Below, piece after piece: positions 35,811-45,275 of a stretch of DNA of 64,000 nt; position 1 is the first letter of the stretch; every line of letters begins with the position of its first letter. The position numbers were made by a program, and so were the translations under genes. The DNA is from Sphingobacteriales bacterium (GTDB lineage: Bacteria > Bacteroidota > Bacteroidia > Sphingobacteriales > Sphingobacteriaceae), in assembly GCA_026390835.1 (NCBI GenBank), contig JAPLFD010000020.1, positions 62,001-126,000 of the forward strand, given 5' to 3'. The notes under the pieces are model-generated. The model made no database searches. It saw only the letters and a program-made list of their open reading frames with translations, and was not told where the DNA came from.

Positions 35811-37620
35811 AGTTTACCGCTTTTGTGAAATAAGTTTGCAAGGCCTCCAGCTGTTTTTTATTCAACACTTTAGCCAGCTCTTCGGGGGTAGCTTCCTTAA
35901 TTTTCTTCACCGATTTAAAGGTGCTTAGCAATTTCTGAGCGGTAGTAGTCCCAATACCCGGGATATTAGACAATTCGGTTTTTAGTGTTCCCTGATCTCG
36001 TTTTTTGCGGTGAAAGGTGATACCAAAGCGGTGGGCCTCATCGCGTAATTGCTGAATGATGCGCAAACTCTCCGATTTCTTATCCAAGTGCAGCGGGTAC
36101 GGATCGCCGGGGTAATACAATTCTTCTAAGCGCTTGGCAATACCAATTACGGTAAGTTGCTTGCTAATCCCCAATTTTTTTAAACTAGTTAAGGCTGCAG
36201 ATAGCTGTCCTTTACCACCATCAATAACCACAAGTTGCGGTAGGGCTTCACCTTCTTCTAGCATGCGCTTATACCGACGGTATACGGCCTCTTCCATGGT
36301 AGCAAAATCGTTGGGGCCTTCTACGGTTTTTACGTTAAAGTGGCGGTAGTCTTTTTTAGAAGGTTTGGCATCTCTAAAAACCACAATAGCCGAAACCGGG
36401 TATTGTCCCTGGAAGTTGGAATTATCGAAACATTCGATGTGTGTAGGCAATTGATTGAGCCGTAAATCTTTCATCATCTGCGTCAATACCCGTTCGGTTT
36501 TTACCTCGGGGTTTAGTTTTTCGTATTGGTTTAGGCGGTCTTTTTTAAAGTAGAATACGTTCTTCTGCGAAAGTTCCAGTAGTTTTTTCTTTTCACCCAT
36601 TTTAGGCACCGTAAAGTGGATATTTTCATCTTGCAGTTCTAACGCAAAGGGCACAATAATTTCTTTCGATTGGCTGTTAAAACGGGCTCTAAAATCAGAA
36701 ATGGCAATGCTCAGTAATTCTTCTTCCGTTTCGTCGAGTTTTTTACGCAACTCGATGGTTTGCGTTTGTATAATGGTGCCGTTCATTACTTTGAGGTAAT
36801 TTACAAAGGCATAATTATTTTCGGAGGCAATGCTAAATACATCCACATTAGTAATGGCCGCACTCACCACGGTCGATTTACTTTGATAGCCTACTAGAGA
36901 ATCTAATTTTTCTTTGAGTGATTGCGCCCGTTCGAACTGCATTTCCGAAACGGCTTGTTTCAACTCATCGTTTAAGCGTTTAATAACCGAGCTAATTTTG
37001 CCTGTTAAAATATCTTTAATTTCTTCAATAGTCTGGTTGTAATCCGTTTCGCTTTGTAAGGCTTGGCAAGGCCCCTTGCAATTGCCAATTTGATATTCTA
37101 AACATACCTTAAATTTTTCGGCCGCAATGTTTGCTTCATTTAGCGCCAAATTGCAATTACGCAAGGGATAAATCTCTTTTATTAAACCTAAAATGGTGTA
37201 CATCATGCCAATAGAGGCATAGGGTCCGAAATAGGTAGATCCATCTTTAATCACTCTTCGGGTGCTAAAAATTCGCGGAAAACGCTCGTTTTTGATGACT
37301 ATCCACGGATAGGTTTTATCGTCTTTAAGGAGTACGTTGTAGCGGGGTTGGTGCTTTTTAATCAGGCTATTTTCCAATAACCACGCATCAATTTCGGTAT
37401 CTACTAGCGTAAAGCTAATGCGCACAATTTTGCTTACCAATACCTTGGTTTTGGCATTTAAACGCTGGTTAGCCGTAACAAAGTACGAACTTACTCTACT
37501 TTTTAGGCTTTTTGCTTTGCCGATATAAATGAGCTCGTCTTCAGCATTCCAAAATTGGTATACCCCGGGTTTTTGAGGTAAGCTTTTGAGAAATGTAGAA
37601 AAATCAGGAGTGTGGCTCAT
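35809..37620 (-). CDS. uvrC: Excinuclease ABC subunit UvrC
   Basis: Dual-incision nuclease of nucleotide excision repair, 603 residues. The N-terminal GIY-YIG domain shows GVYQFWNAEDELIYIGKA. A UVR (UvrB-binding) segment lies around 205-240 (ELKQAVSEMQFERAQSLKEK), the RNase H-like C-terminal nuclease has ECFDNSNFQG and VVIDGGKGQL, and helix-hairpin-helix repeats end the protein (LSNIPGIGTTTAQKLLSTF). Cluster-like Cys residues (CLEYQIGNCKGPC) are present. It ends a minus-strand run with the PBP and porW. Confidence 0.97.
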   Translation of the reverse strand: MSHTPDFSTFLKSLPQKPGVYQFWNAEDELIYIGKAKSLKSRVSSYFVTANQRLNAKTKVLVSKIVRISFTLVDTEIDAWLLENSLIKKHQPRYNVLLKDDKTYPWIVIKNERFPRIFSTRRVIKDGSTYFGPYASIGMMYTILGLIKEIYPLRNCNLALNEANIAAEKFKVCLEYQIGNCKGPCQALQSETDYNQTIEEIKDILTGKISSVIKRLNDELKQAVSEMQFERAQSLKEKLDSLVGYQSKSTVVSAAITNVDVFSIASENNYAFVNYLKVMNGTIIQTQTIELRKKLDETEEELLSIAISDFRARFNSQSKEIIVPFALELQDENIHFTVPKMGEKKKLLELSQKNVFYFKKDRLNQYEKLNPEVKTERVLTQMMKDLRLNQLPTHIECFDNSNFQGQYPVSAIVVFRDAKPSKKDYRHFNVKTVEGPNDFATMEEAVYRRYKRMLEEGEALPQLVVIDGGKGQLSAALTSLKKLGISKQLTVIGIAKRLEELYYPGDPYPLHLDKKSESLRIIQQLRDEAHRFGITFHRKKRDQGTLKTELSNIPGIGTTTAQKLLSTFKSVKKIKEATPEELAKVLNKKQLEALQTYFTKAVN

Positions 37621-37649
37621 TTAATGGGGTTTGTTGCTTCGGCACTGAT

Positions 37650-39869
37650 TTAGTTTTCGTCTACTACTTCGTCCACTACTTCTTCCGCTACTTCTTCTGG
37701 TGGGGTGGCATAGGTATCGCAGTCAAAGGCTATGGTTGGTTCTCCTTTAGGTGGTTCAAAATCAGCTTTACTATAGTTCAGTTTGCTATCAGCATATACC
37801 TTTTTCATATACAGGGCAAAAATTGGCAAAGCCGAATTGGCTCCTTCGCCCTGGCTTGTTGAAAAGAAGTGAATGGCTCGGTCTTCACAACCTGTCCATA
37901 CACCAGTAACTAATTGTGGCGTAATGCCCATAAACCATCCGTCGGAGTTGTTTTGCGTAGTTCCGGTTTTACCACCAATAGGGTTTGTAAGCCCGTATTT
38001 AGTGCGCAAGCGTGATCCGGTTCCATTCTCCACCACCCCTTTTAGCATTTGGGTTATTACGTAAGCCGTTTGATCATTTATAGCGAATACTATTTTGGGT
38101 TTACGCTCGTAAAGTATGTTGCCATTTTTATCTTCAATACGCAATAAATAGATAGGTTCTGTCCAGGTGCCGTGGTTTACAAAGGCAGAATAGGCGCCTA
38201 CCATATCGTATACCGAAGCGTCAAAGGTGCCCAAGCAAATAGAAGGATAAGCTGGTACATCGCTAGTAATACCCATTTTTTTAATGAGTGTAGAAACGGC
38301 AGTGGCGCCCACTTGTTTCATCATGTAGGCGGTTACGTAGTTTTGAGAATAGGCCAGTGCTTTTTTTAGCGTGATACTTCCCTTAATGGAACTGGAACCA
38401 TTGGGTGTCCAACCCTCAATTTCTACCGGTTCGTTTGGTACGGTTAGGCAGGGCGAATAGCCATTGTCAATGGCAACAGCATAGGTAAAGGGTTTGGCTG
38501 TTGACCCTACTTGGCGGGTGCCTATTTTTACTTGGTCGTATTTAAAGTATTCAAAGTTGGTGCCACCTACCCAGGCTTTTACATGTCCGGTTTGTGGTTC
38601 CATAGACATGAGCGAATTTCTTAAAAGTAGTTTATAATATTTTACAGAGTCAATTGGACGCATTAGGGTGTCAATATCGCCTTTCCAACTAAAAATGGTC
38701 ATTCTGGCAGGGGTTTTAAAGTCTTGCTGAATTTCTAATTCAGTTTTTCCAAAAGATTGTAGTTGTCGGTAGCGGTCAGAGCGTTTAATGCCTTGATCGA
38801 GCACTTGCTGATAATCTTTAAAAGGATCTTGACGGCCCTTCCACTGGGTATTAAACTGTTGTTGCAATTCTTTCATGTACTCTTTTTGCGCATCTTCGGC
38901 ATATTTTTGCATGCTGGCATTAATGGTGGTATATATTTTTAGTCCGTCTCGATCTAAATCGTAAGGTGTACCATCAGCTTTGGTTATAGCTTGTTCTTCG
39001 AAAATGCGTTGAATTTCTTTTTTGAGCGTGGCTCGGAAATAAGGAGCCAAGCCTACATTATAGTTTGCTGGGTTGAAATTTAAGTTGAGGGGTAATTGCT
39101 GAAATTTCTCGGTTTCTTCGGTACTTAAATAGCCTGCTTTGGCCATATTTTCTAATACGGTATTGCGTCTGCCTAGGGCCCGCTCTGGGTTGTTTTTGGG
39201 CGAATAATAGGACGGTCCTTTCAGCATACCAATTAAAACGGCAGCTTGGTCGGGCGTAAGTTTATTAGGTGTGGTATTAAAGTAGGTTCTAGCGGCAGAT
39301 TTAATGCCGAAGGTATTGTAGGCGCCAAAATCTACGGTATTGAGGTATAGTGTCAAAATTTCTTCTTTGGTATAATTACGCTCCAGTTTAACGGCAATAA
39401 TCCATTCTTGTAATTTTTGGATAATACGTTTAAACGGATTTTTGGCTCGTTCGGAAAATAAGTTTAGGGCTAATTGTTGGGTTATGGTACTGGCACCTTG
39501 TTTTTTACCAATAAGGTTGTAAAACAAAATGGTAAAGGTGCGTCTAAAATCGATGCCCGAATGGCTATAAAAGCGAATATCTTCGGTTGCCACCAGGGCA
39601 TTAATTACATTTGGTGATATTTGTTCGTAGCGTACATTAGAGCGATTTTGTACATAATAGGTTCCTAAAACTACATTATCTTCAGAAATAACTTCGGAGG
39701 CTAAATTGCTTTTCGGATTTTCTAAATCTCTAAAAGTGGGCATTTTACCAAATAAGCCTAAGCCGATACAAAAAATAAAAATAGCCGAAAAGGCAATTAT
39801 TCCTATAAAAATTTTCCATAGCAAACTGGTATAGCTTTGTAATTCTTGTCTGTTTAGTGGCTCACTCAT
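37650..39869 (-). CDS. Class A penicillin-binding protein (PBP1a type)
   Basis: Bifunctional peptidoglycan synthase of 739 residues. One N-terminal helix (about 15-37) anchors it. The glycosyltransferase domain has VATEDIRFYSHSGID with the catalytic Glu, and GASTITQQLALNLF. The transpeptidase domain has STAKPF (active Ser/Lys), YSQN (SxN motif) and GGKTGTTQ (KTG motif). The C-terminus is a short Val/Glu/Asp-rich tail. It makes cell wall in the periplasm. It lies 7 bases after porW and 29 bases before uvrC. Confidence 0.96.
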   Translation of the reverse strand: MSEPLNRQELQSYTSLLWKIFIGIIAFSAIFIFCIGLGLFGKMPTFRDLENPKSNLASEVISEDNVVLGTYYVQNRSNVRYEQISPNVINALVATEDIRFYSHSGIDFRRTFTILFYNLIGKKQGASTITQQLALNLFSERAKNPFKRIIQKLQEWIIAVKLERNYTKEEILTLYLNTVDFGAYNTFGIKSAARTYFNTTPNKLTPDQAAVLIGMLKGPSYYSPKNNPERALGRRNTVLENMAKAGYLSTEETEKFQQLPLNLNFNPANYNVGLAPYFRATLKKEIQRIFEEQAITKADGTPYDLDRDGLKIYTTINASMQKYAEDAQKEYMKELQQQFNTQWKGRQDPFKDYQQVLDQGIKRSDRYRQLQSFGKTELEIQQDFKTPARMTIFSWKGDIDTLMRPIDSVKYYKLLLRNSLMSMEPQTGHVKAWVGGTNFEYFKYDQVKIGTRQVGSTAKPFTYAVAIDNGYSPCLTVPNEPVEIEGWTPNGSSSIKGSITLKKALAYSQNYVTAYMMKQVGATAVSTLIKKMGITSDVPAYPSICLGTFDASVYDMVGAYSAFVNHGTWTEPIYLLRIEDKNGNILYERKPKIVFAINDQTAYVITQMLKGVVENGTGSRLRTKYGLTNPIGGKTGTTQNNSDGWFMGITPQLVTGVWTGCEDRAIHFFSTSQGEGANSALPIFALYMKKVYADSKLNYSKADFEPPKGEPTIAFDCDTYATPPEEVAEEVVDEVVDEN

Positions 39870-39876
39870 GGTTTTA

Positions 39877-42540
39877 TTAATAATTTTCGATATAAAATTT
39901 TTGATACGCTGTTAGTTGTTCGGTACTCGTTATTTTTTGCAAGTTATTATTCGTAATGAGGAATAAACTATATGCCTGTTGAGGTATTTTCATAATATCT
40001 GGTAATACTTGCTTAAGTTCATTGGAGTAGTTAATCGCATCTTGCAATTTACTAAACTGCCCAATATATAGTAGTTGATTAAAGTACCCAACCGCGGATA
40101 ATTGTTGATTAATAGATTCTGGGTAGTTAGCACGGTTAAATTGATTAATTCCATATCTAGCCGAGTTTAGGTTTAATATCCCATCTTCTACATTAATTAC
40201 CACATAGTAGTTTGTATTGTCGTTAAGATCGAAAATACTTTTCGATTTTTTTTCTGTGTTTTCAGAAAGTTTTATGGTTGCAGTATCAGGCTTAGCTTTT
40301 TCCACCAAATCAAATACCAGTGGATCTTTATCGGTAAGTACGGCTAATTTTGCCGCCAGTACTTTTCGGTTTTTTTCAATAAAATCGAGGTGTGTTTTTA
40401 CTAATGGGGTAATCAGTTTATCCTCTGGATAAGTGCTCACGATATTCTTTAATGAAGTTTCAAAAGGGGCAAGCTCCTGTTGATGCCCTTCGGCTATGGT
40501 TTTTAAATAAGCCAATTGTGGCGAAAATTTGTTTTCGCCGAACTGGGCTTTTAACTCCACAATACACACCAAGGTATTGGTATAGTTCTTCTTAGCAAAT
40601 TCATCAAATGTTTGGTTGTAAGCCCGGTTAAGCGCTAAAGCTTGTTCATCTTGTTTCTGACTAAAATCTGGGTCTAGAATAACTTTTGCATACAAGCTAT
40701 TGGGGTACGTTGTTAGAATAGTTGATTTAAATAATGCCGATTTTACACTGTCTACTTCGGCATATAAACGAAATAAATTGTAGCATACTGCTGCCGTATT
40801 TTCATACGTCGGAAATTTAGCTAAAATACCTTCGAATACGTCAATTGCAGCTTTTTTATCTTGTGCCACTTCTCGGTAATAAATGCCTATTTCGTAATGG
40901 GCATTTGCAATACGTAGGTTAGATTGCGCTAATTTATCAGCGGTATTGGGGAGCGTAAATAAAATGGCATTTACTTGTTCGTTAACGGCATCGGCTCCAT
41001 CTGCGGCTTTTAGCGTGCTCGATGATGCAGGTGTTGCATTGCTTGTGGTCTTATTTTGTATAGCCGCCATGCCCGATGTTTGACTTCTTCGCCAATCATC
41101 AGATAAGGGGCGATTTCCCCAACGTTTTTTAAAATCGGCAAAACCTTGGCTCAGGGCTGCAGAATTGTTGAAATAAAATTTGGCATCTATCTGGTTGCCG
41201 GCATTATCGTTGGCGATAGAATACATCCCTGTGTTGGGGTTACCCATTGTTTGTGTTTTGCTAGCCTCCTGTTTTGTTTTTCGTTCTAATTGTGCAATAA
41301 TTTTAAGGCGTTGCTCGGCTTCGGGTAATTTGGCTAGCACCTGTAGGCTATCTTCGGTGGCAACAATAATCAGGTTACTCGTTAATAAATCTAGATTGGT
41401 ATTTTTCTTCCGAATACCTTCGAAACTTGGATGATCGGTAGGCAATACACTCAGCGTACTGTCGTAATAATTTTTGGCCGCTACATAATCTGGTTGATTG
41501 AAATACAAATCGGCAAGGGCTAAATAGGAGAGGCCTTTTTGCGTTTGGTTGCGTTTGTTTTTTACTACCGATTGTTTATAGTTAACTATCGCTTGTTTGG
41601 TATCGCCCGCTTGGAGGTAACTACTACCAATTTGAAAATAGATTTGATCTAGGTTGTCGCTATTTTTATCGTCTTTAAGCAATGATTTTAAGTTCTTTAT
41701 CCGATCAATTTTTTTACTGCTACCTTGTTCGGCGATGCTCAATTGATTTAAATGGGCATTAAAAGCCATATCAAAGGGTGCATTACTTTTATATACGTAA
41801 TTAAAATGGGTGCTAGCTACTGCATTCTTACCTGTTTTTAGTTCTAGCTGAGCCAGTAAAAAAGTCCATCGGATGCGTTGTGCTTTGCTTTTACAAGCTT
41901 TAATGGCTTTGTTTAATAAAGGTATAGCAGGCTCATATGCTTTGGCGTGAATGTACCATTGTGCTTTGCTAGCATAGGCTTCTGCCACCATTTTTTTTGA
42001 AGTTTTCAAATATTTTAAGGCAGTATCTAAAGAAGCCTCAGCTTCGGGGAAGTGATGGAGTTGCATTTGGGCTCTCCCTCTCCAAATTAAAGCCGCCTGA
42101 CGGTTGTCTTTTTCTTTCGGATAGCCCTTGTACACATAAGTAAAATACTCCACCGAATTGTAAAAATCGGTTTTGAGGTAATTGGCAATTCCAATTAAAA
42201 CATAGGCATCGTCTACAAAACGGCTTTGCGATTTTTCATTAGCTACGGTATTGGCTTTCAGAATGGCCTTGTCTAGATTGGCGCTTTCGGCCTTGCCCAG
42301 TTTTGCATCGGGTTCACAAAATACACTAATGGGCTGATCGTAGGTAGTGAGGTAGCTTTCTTGAATACGCTTTTCGCTCTCCTTAACCAAGGTTCGGGCA
42401 TTGTATAAAATATTAAACTTGGCCGTTAAATTTTGCATTTCACGACTACTCAAATTCTCCTTTTGAGAGCTACAGCTATATAACGTAAAGCTGCTCACAA
42501 TAAGTAAAAGGTATACAGAAAGGGTAGAGCGTTTTTTCAC
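39877..42540 (-). CDS. porW: TPR lipoprotein PorW/SprE of the type IX secretion system
   Basis: Large periplasmic lipoprotein (887 residues from the GTG at 42540; a longer frame starts at ATG 42579). The GTG start gives a good signal MKKRSTLSVYLLL... with lipobox LYSC, while the longer version puts hydrophobic residues before the basic ones. Many TPR-like helical repeats follow (for example around AYVLIGIANYLKTDFYNSVEYF and IYFQIGSSYLQAGDTKQAIVNY). The opening NLTAKFNILYNA fits PorW/SprE, needed for type IX secretion. A -7-like box TATTTTTG (42575-42568) supports the shorter form. Confidence 0.8.
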   Translation of the reverse strand: MKKRSTLSVYLLLIVSSFTLYSCSSQKENLSSREMQNLTAKFNILYNARTLVKESEKRIQESYLTTYDQPISVFCEPDAKLGKAESANLDKAILKANTVANEKSQSRFVDDAYVLIGIANYLKTDFYNSVEYFTYVYKGYPKEKDNRQAALIWRGRAQMQLHHFPEAEASLDTALKYLKTSKKMVAEAYASKAQWYIHAKAYEPAIPLLNKAIKACKSKAQRIRWTFLLAQLELKTGKNAVASTHFNYVYKSNAPFDMAFNAHLNQLSIAEQGSSKKIDRIKNLKSLLKDDKNSDNLDQIYFQIGSSYLQAGDTKQAIVNYKQSVVKNKRNQTQKGLSYLALADLYFNQPDYVAAKNYYDSTLSVLPTDHPSFEGIRKKNTNLDLLTSNLIIVATEDSLQVLAKLPEAEQRLKIIAQLERKTKQEASKTQTMGNPNTGMYSIANDNAGNQIDAKFYFNNSAALSQGFADFKKRWGNRPLSDDWRRSQTSGMAAIQNKTTSNATPASSSTLKAADGADAVNEQVNAILFTLPNTADKLAQSNLRIANAHYEIGIYYREVAQDKKAAIDVFEGILAKFPTYENTAAVCYNLFRLYAEVDSVKSALFKSTILTTYPNSLYAKVILDPDFSQKQDEQALALNRAYNQTFDEFAKKNYTNTLVCIVELKAQFGENKFSPQLAYLKTIAEGHQQELAPFETSLKNIVSTYPEDKLITPLVKTHLDFIEKNRKVLAAKLAVLTDKDPLVFDLVEKAKPDTATIKLSENTEKKSKSIFDLNDNTNYYVVINVEDGILNLNSARYGINQFNRANYPESINQQLSAVGYFNQLLYIGQFSKLQDAINYSNELKQVLPDIMKIPQQAYSLFLITNNNLQKITSTEQLTAYQKFYIENY

Positions 42541-42567
42541 AAAAGCGTTGATCACAAGACTATTCAA

Positions 42568-42575
42568 CAAAAATA
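42568..42575 (-). promoter_or_regulatory. Bacteroidota -7 box (TATTTTTG) for porW
   Basis: On the minus strand TATTTTTG exactly fits TAnnTTTG and lies 27 nt before the GTG at 42540. The alternative ATG at 42579 is upstream of the box and could not be on a transcript started from it. No clear -33 element. Confidence 0.4.
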
Positions 42576-42615
42576 GCATAATCTAGGTTTTAATACCATT
42601 AAAATATGCCCGACA

Positions 42616-42647
42616 TTGTGCTATCCATTTATTTTGCTGTTACTTTG
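42616..42647 (+). promoter_or_regulatory. Candidate promoter of the ATP synthase operon
   Basis: TTGTG at 42616-42620 and TTACTTTG at 42640-42647 (one mismatch to TAnnTTTG) have the spacing expected for Bacteroidota -33/-7 elements. The -7 box ends 3 nt before the ATG at 42651, suggesting a leaderless transcript. Confidence 0.45.
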
Positions 42648-42650
42648 TGT

Positions 42651-42878
42651 ATGGCTAAAAAAGAATCTGAAAATAAGCGAAAAGCAGACACCGCTTACCT
42701 AAAATATTCGGCCGCCGCATTTCAAATGTTAGCGGTAATAGGCCTCTCGGTTTATGCAGGTATTAAGTTAGATGATCAGTTTAAGCATGAAGTTCGTTGG
42801 ATAACAGCATTATTAGGCATTATAGGGGTTATTTTGGCCATCTATTTTTTAATTAAACAACTTAATAATGAGCGTTAA
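42651..42878 (+). CDS. AtpZ/AtpI-family ATP synthase-associated membrane protein
   Basis: Small protein of 75 residues with a charged N-terminus (MAKKESENKRK) and two helices separated by LDDQFKHEVRW; the GIKLDD turn is typical of AtpZ/AtpI-like proteins, which assist F0 or c-ring assembly or Mg handling. Start at ATG 42651 is chosen over an in-frame upstream ATG at 42606 because the promoter lies between them. It overlaps the next gene by 11 bases and heads the atp operon. Confidence 0.88.
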   Translation: MAKKESENKRKADTAYLKYSAAAFQMLAVIGLSVYAGIKLDDQFKHEVRWITALLGIIGVILAIYFLIKQLNNER

Positions 42879-43239
42879 ACGTTTCATTTTCATTTTCCCT
42901 GCTTTTTTACTGCTACTTGCACTAGCCCCTCTTTTAGTTCAAAACTATTTTGGGACGTATCTTATACCTAATTTTTGGGCTCTCTTTTTTATTTTCGGTG
43001 GTTTTAGTTTAATTGTATTGCCTTTAGCGCTTTGGCAAATGAATATAAGTGTAAAATCCTCTGGCCAGGCCTTGCTTGCTACTATCGCATTTCGATTTAT
43101 TTTCGGCTTGGTAGTTTTGCTAATTTATCTCCTAAATTTTAACGTTATAGCAGGTATTTTCATGCTAAATTTTTTTTATCTCTATTTCGCACACATGGGG
43201 TTTGAAATTTATTGTTTGTTGTGTAACTTGCGCACCTGA
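42868..43239 (+). CDS. Small membrane protein of the atp operon
   Basis: A 123-residue protein with four hydrophobic helices and very few charges, ending in FEIYCLLCNLRT. I do not recognise a named family; it occupies the second position of the atp operon, where AtpI-like four-helix proteins are found in other bacteria, and its overlap with the AtpZ-like gene implies coupling. A role in F0 assembly is plausible inference. Confidence 0.75.
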   Translation: MSVKRFIFIFPAFLLLLALAPLLVQNYFGTYLIPNFWALFFIFGGFSLIVLPLALWQMNISVKSSGQALLATIAFRFIFGLVVLLIYLLNFNVIAGIFMLNFFYLYFAHMGFEIYCLLCNLRT

Positions 43240-43263
43240 AAATGAACACAAATTTTGGTGTTT

Positions 43264-44415
43264 ATGCATAAACAGAGCCACATTTTAGAATTGAAAAATT
43301 ACTCGATAATCCTTTTTCTTGCCTCTTTTATAAGTTTATTTAGCTTTTTAACGCCTGTGTATGCAGCAGAAGCTAAGCATGCAGTAGGTACGGATCATGC
43401 AGCTCAACCTGCACACGCCGAAGCAGAAGAAGATATTTCACAAACCATTTTGCACCATATTGCCGATGCACATGAATGGCATTTCTGGGGCGAAGGCGAA
43501 GAAAAAGTGGCTATACCCTTACCTGTTTTGTTATTTACCGATAATGGCCTAGTCTTTTTTATGTACAACAAACATGAAAATGAGCATGGAACCGAGGTTT
43601 TTGTAGAGAATGGTCAGAAATTAGTAAACTTTCATGGCAAATTTTACTACGCCTCAGCCAAACCCAATGCTGAAGGTTTGTATGTGGAAATGAATGCCGA
43701 TCACGAAGTTGCAAATGCAAAGCCATTCGATTTTTCGATTACCAAAAATGTGGTTTCACTATTTATTTCTGTGTTCTTGCTGCTGGTAGTATTTATCAGT
43801 GTGGCAAAAACATACGCTAAAAGAAAAGGCAGTGCGCCTAAAGGCCTACAATCGTTATTAGAACCTATCATATTATTTGTTCGTGATGATATTGCTCGTC
43901 CACAATTGGGACATAAGTACGCCAAATTTATGCCCTATTTACTTACCGTATTCTTTTTTGTGTGGATTAATAACTTATTGGGATTAATTCCCATTTTCCC
44001 TGGAGGTGCAAACCTCACGGGCAATATTGCCGTTACCATGATGTTGGCCTTATGCACCTTTGTACTCACCACCATTAACGGGAACAAAAATTATTGGGGA
44101 CATGTATTTACGCCCCATGTGCCATGGTGGTTATACCCACTTATGATTCCGGTAGAAATTATCGGGTTATTTACCAAACCTATAGCACTAATGATTCGTT
44201 TATTTGCGAACATTACTGCAGGCCACATTCTGATATTGAGTTTAATTTCATTGATTTTCATTCTCAAATCGGTATTTGTTGCTGGTATTGCCATTCCTTT
44301 CGTGTTATTTATTAGCGTGATAGAATTGGTAGTTGGTTTTATTCAGGCATTCATCTTCACCATTTTATCTGCCTTATTTATAGGTATGGCGGTAGAAGAG
44401 CATGCCGAACATTAA
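43264..44415 (+). CDS. atpB: ATP synthase F0 subunit a
   Basis: Proton-channel subunit a, 383 residues from the ATG at 43264 (in-frame TTG 43255 rejected). A cleaved-type signal (PVYAAEA) is followed by an exported His/Glu-rich extension of about 125 residues before the channel helices, a feature of this phylum. The essential Arg is in LMIRLFANITAGHILIL; other conserved parts are FFFVWINNLLGLIPIFPGG and ELVVGFIQAFIFTILSALFIG. It lies 24 bases after the small membrane gene. Confidence 0.96.
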   Translation: MHKQSHILELKNYSIILFLASFISLFSFLTPVYAAEAKHAVGTDHAAQPAHAEAEEDISQTILHHIADAHEWHFWGEGEEKVAIPLPVLLFTDNGLVFFMYNKHENEHGTEVFVENGQKLVNFHGKFYYASAKPNAEGLYVEMNADHEVANAKPFDFSITKNVVSLFISVFLLLVVFISVAKTYAKRKGSAPKGLQSLLEPIILFVRDDIARPQLGHKYAKFMPYLLTVFFFVWINNLLGLIPIFPGGANLTGNIAVTMMLALCTFVLTTINGNKNYWGHVFTPHVPWWLYPLMIPVEIIGLFTKPIALMIRLFANITAGHILILSLISLIFILKSVFVAGIAIPFVLFISVIELVVGFIQAFIFTILSALFIGMAVEEHAEH

Positions 44416-44438
44416 TGTGTAATTGTTTTTTTGTTTAA

Positions 44439-44672
<234 letters not shown>

Positions 44673-44680
44673 CAAATTTT

Positions 44681-44714
44681 AAGAGCCATGGCGGTTGGCA
44701 ATGGCTCTTATTTT
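44681..44714 (+). terminator. Intercistronic hairpin between atpE and atpF
   Basis: AAGAGCCAT (44681-44689) and ATGGCTCTT (44701-44709) form a perfect 9-bp stem with an 11-nt loop and are followed by ATTTTT. It can act as a partial terminator or as a 3' stabiliser for the upstream atpE message, which would fit the need for many c subunits per complex. Confidence 0.65.
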
Positions 44715-44743
44715 TACCTTAATCATACCATAAAACGAATTTT

Positions 44744-45250
44744 ATGTTTTTAGCAATCAATCCATTAGTAAGCCCCGATCCGGGATTGTTCATTTGGTCT
44801 ACTGTCGCTTTTTTACTCTTATTTGTATTATTGCGCAAAATGGCATGGAAACCAATTGTTCAGGCACTCGATGAACGCGAACGTTCTATTGAAGAAGCCC
44901 TAGAATCGGCAAAAAAAGCAAAAGAAGAAATGGCTCGTTTAACTAGCGAAAACGAATCGCTATTAAAACAAGCCCGTGCCGAACGTGATGTAATTTTGAA
45001 AGAAGCAAAAACGCTAAAAGATCAAATTGTAGCCGAAGCAAAAACAAGTGCTCAAGTAGAAGGTGCCAAATTGATTGAAAAAGCAAAACAAGAAATTGAT
45101 AGCCAAAAAACAGCAGCCCTAGCCGAAGTCAAAAACCAAGTGGCTAGCTTATCCTTAGAAATTGCTGAGAAAGTATTAAATAAACAATTTGAAGACCAAA
45201 AGAAACAAGAAACTTTGGTTAGCGAATTATTGAAAGAAGTTAAATTGTAA
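44744..45250 (+). CDS. atpF: ATP synthase F0 subunit b
   Basis: Peripheral-stalk subunit of 168 residues. One N-terminal helix (GLFIWSTVAFLLLFVLLRKMAW) is followed by a long charged coiled coil (ERERSIEEALESAKKAKEEM onward). It links the membrane to F1 through the delta subunit. The gap of 71 bases after atpE contains the hairpin; the next gene follows after 25 bases. Confidence 0.96.
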   Translation: MFLAINPLVSPDPGLFIWSTVAFLLLFVLLRKMAWKPIVQALDERERSIEEALESAKKAKEEMARLTSENESLLKQARAERDVILKEAKTLKDQIVAEAKTSAQVEGAKLIEKAKQEIDSQKTAALAEVKNQVASLSLEIAEKVLNKQFEDQKKQETLVSELLKEVKL

Positions 45251-45275
45251 ATATAAAACTTCCAACGAAAAAGAA

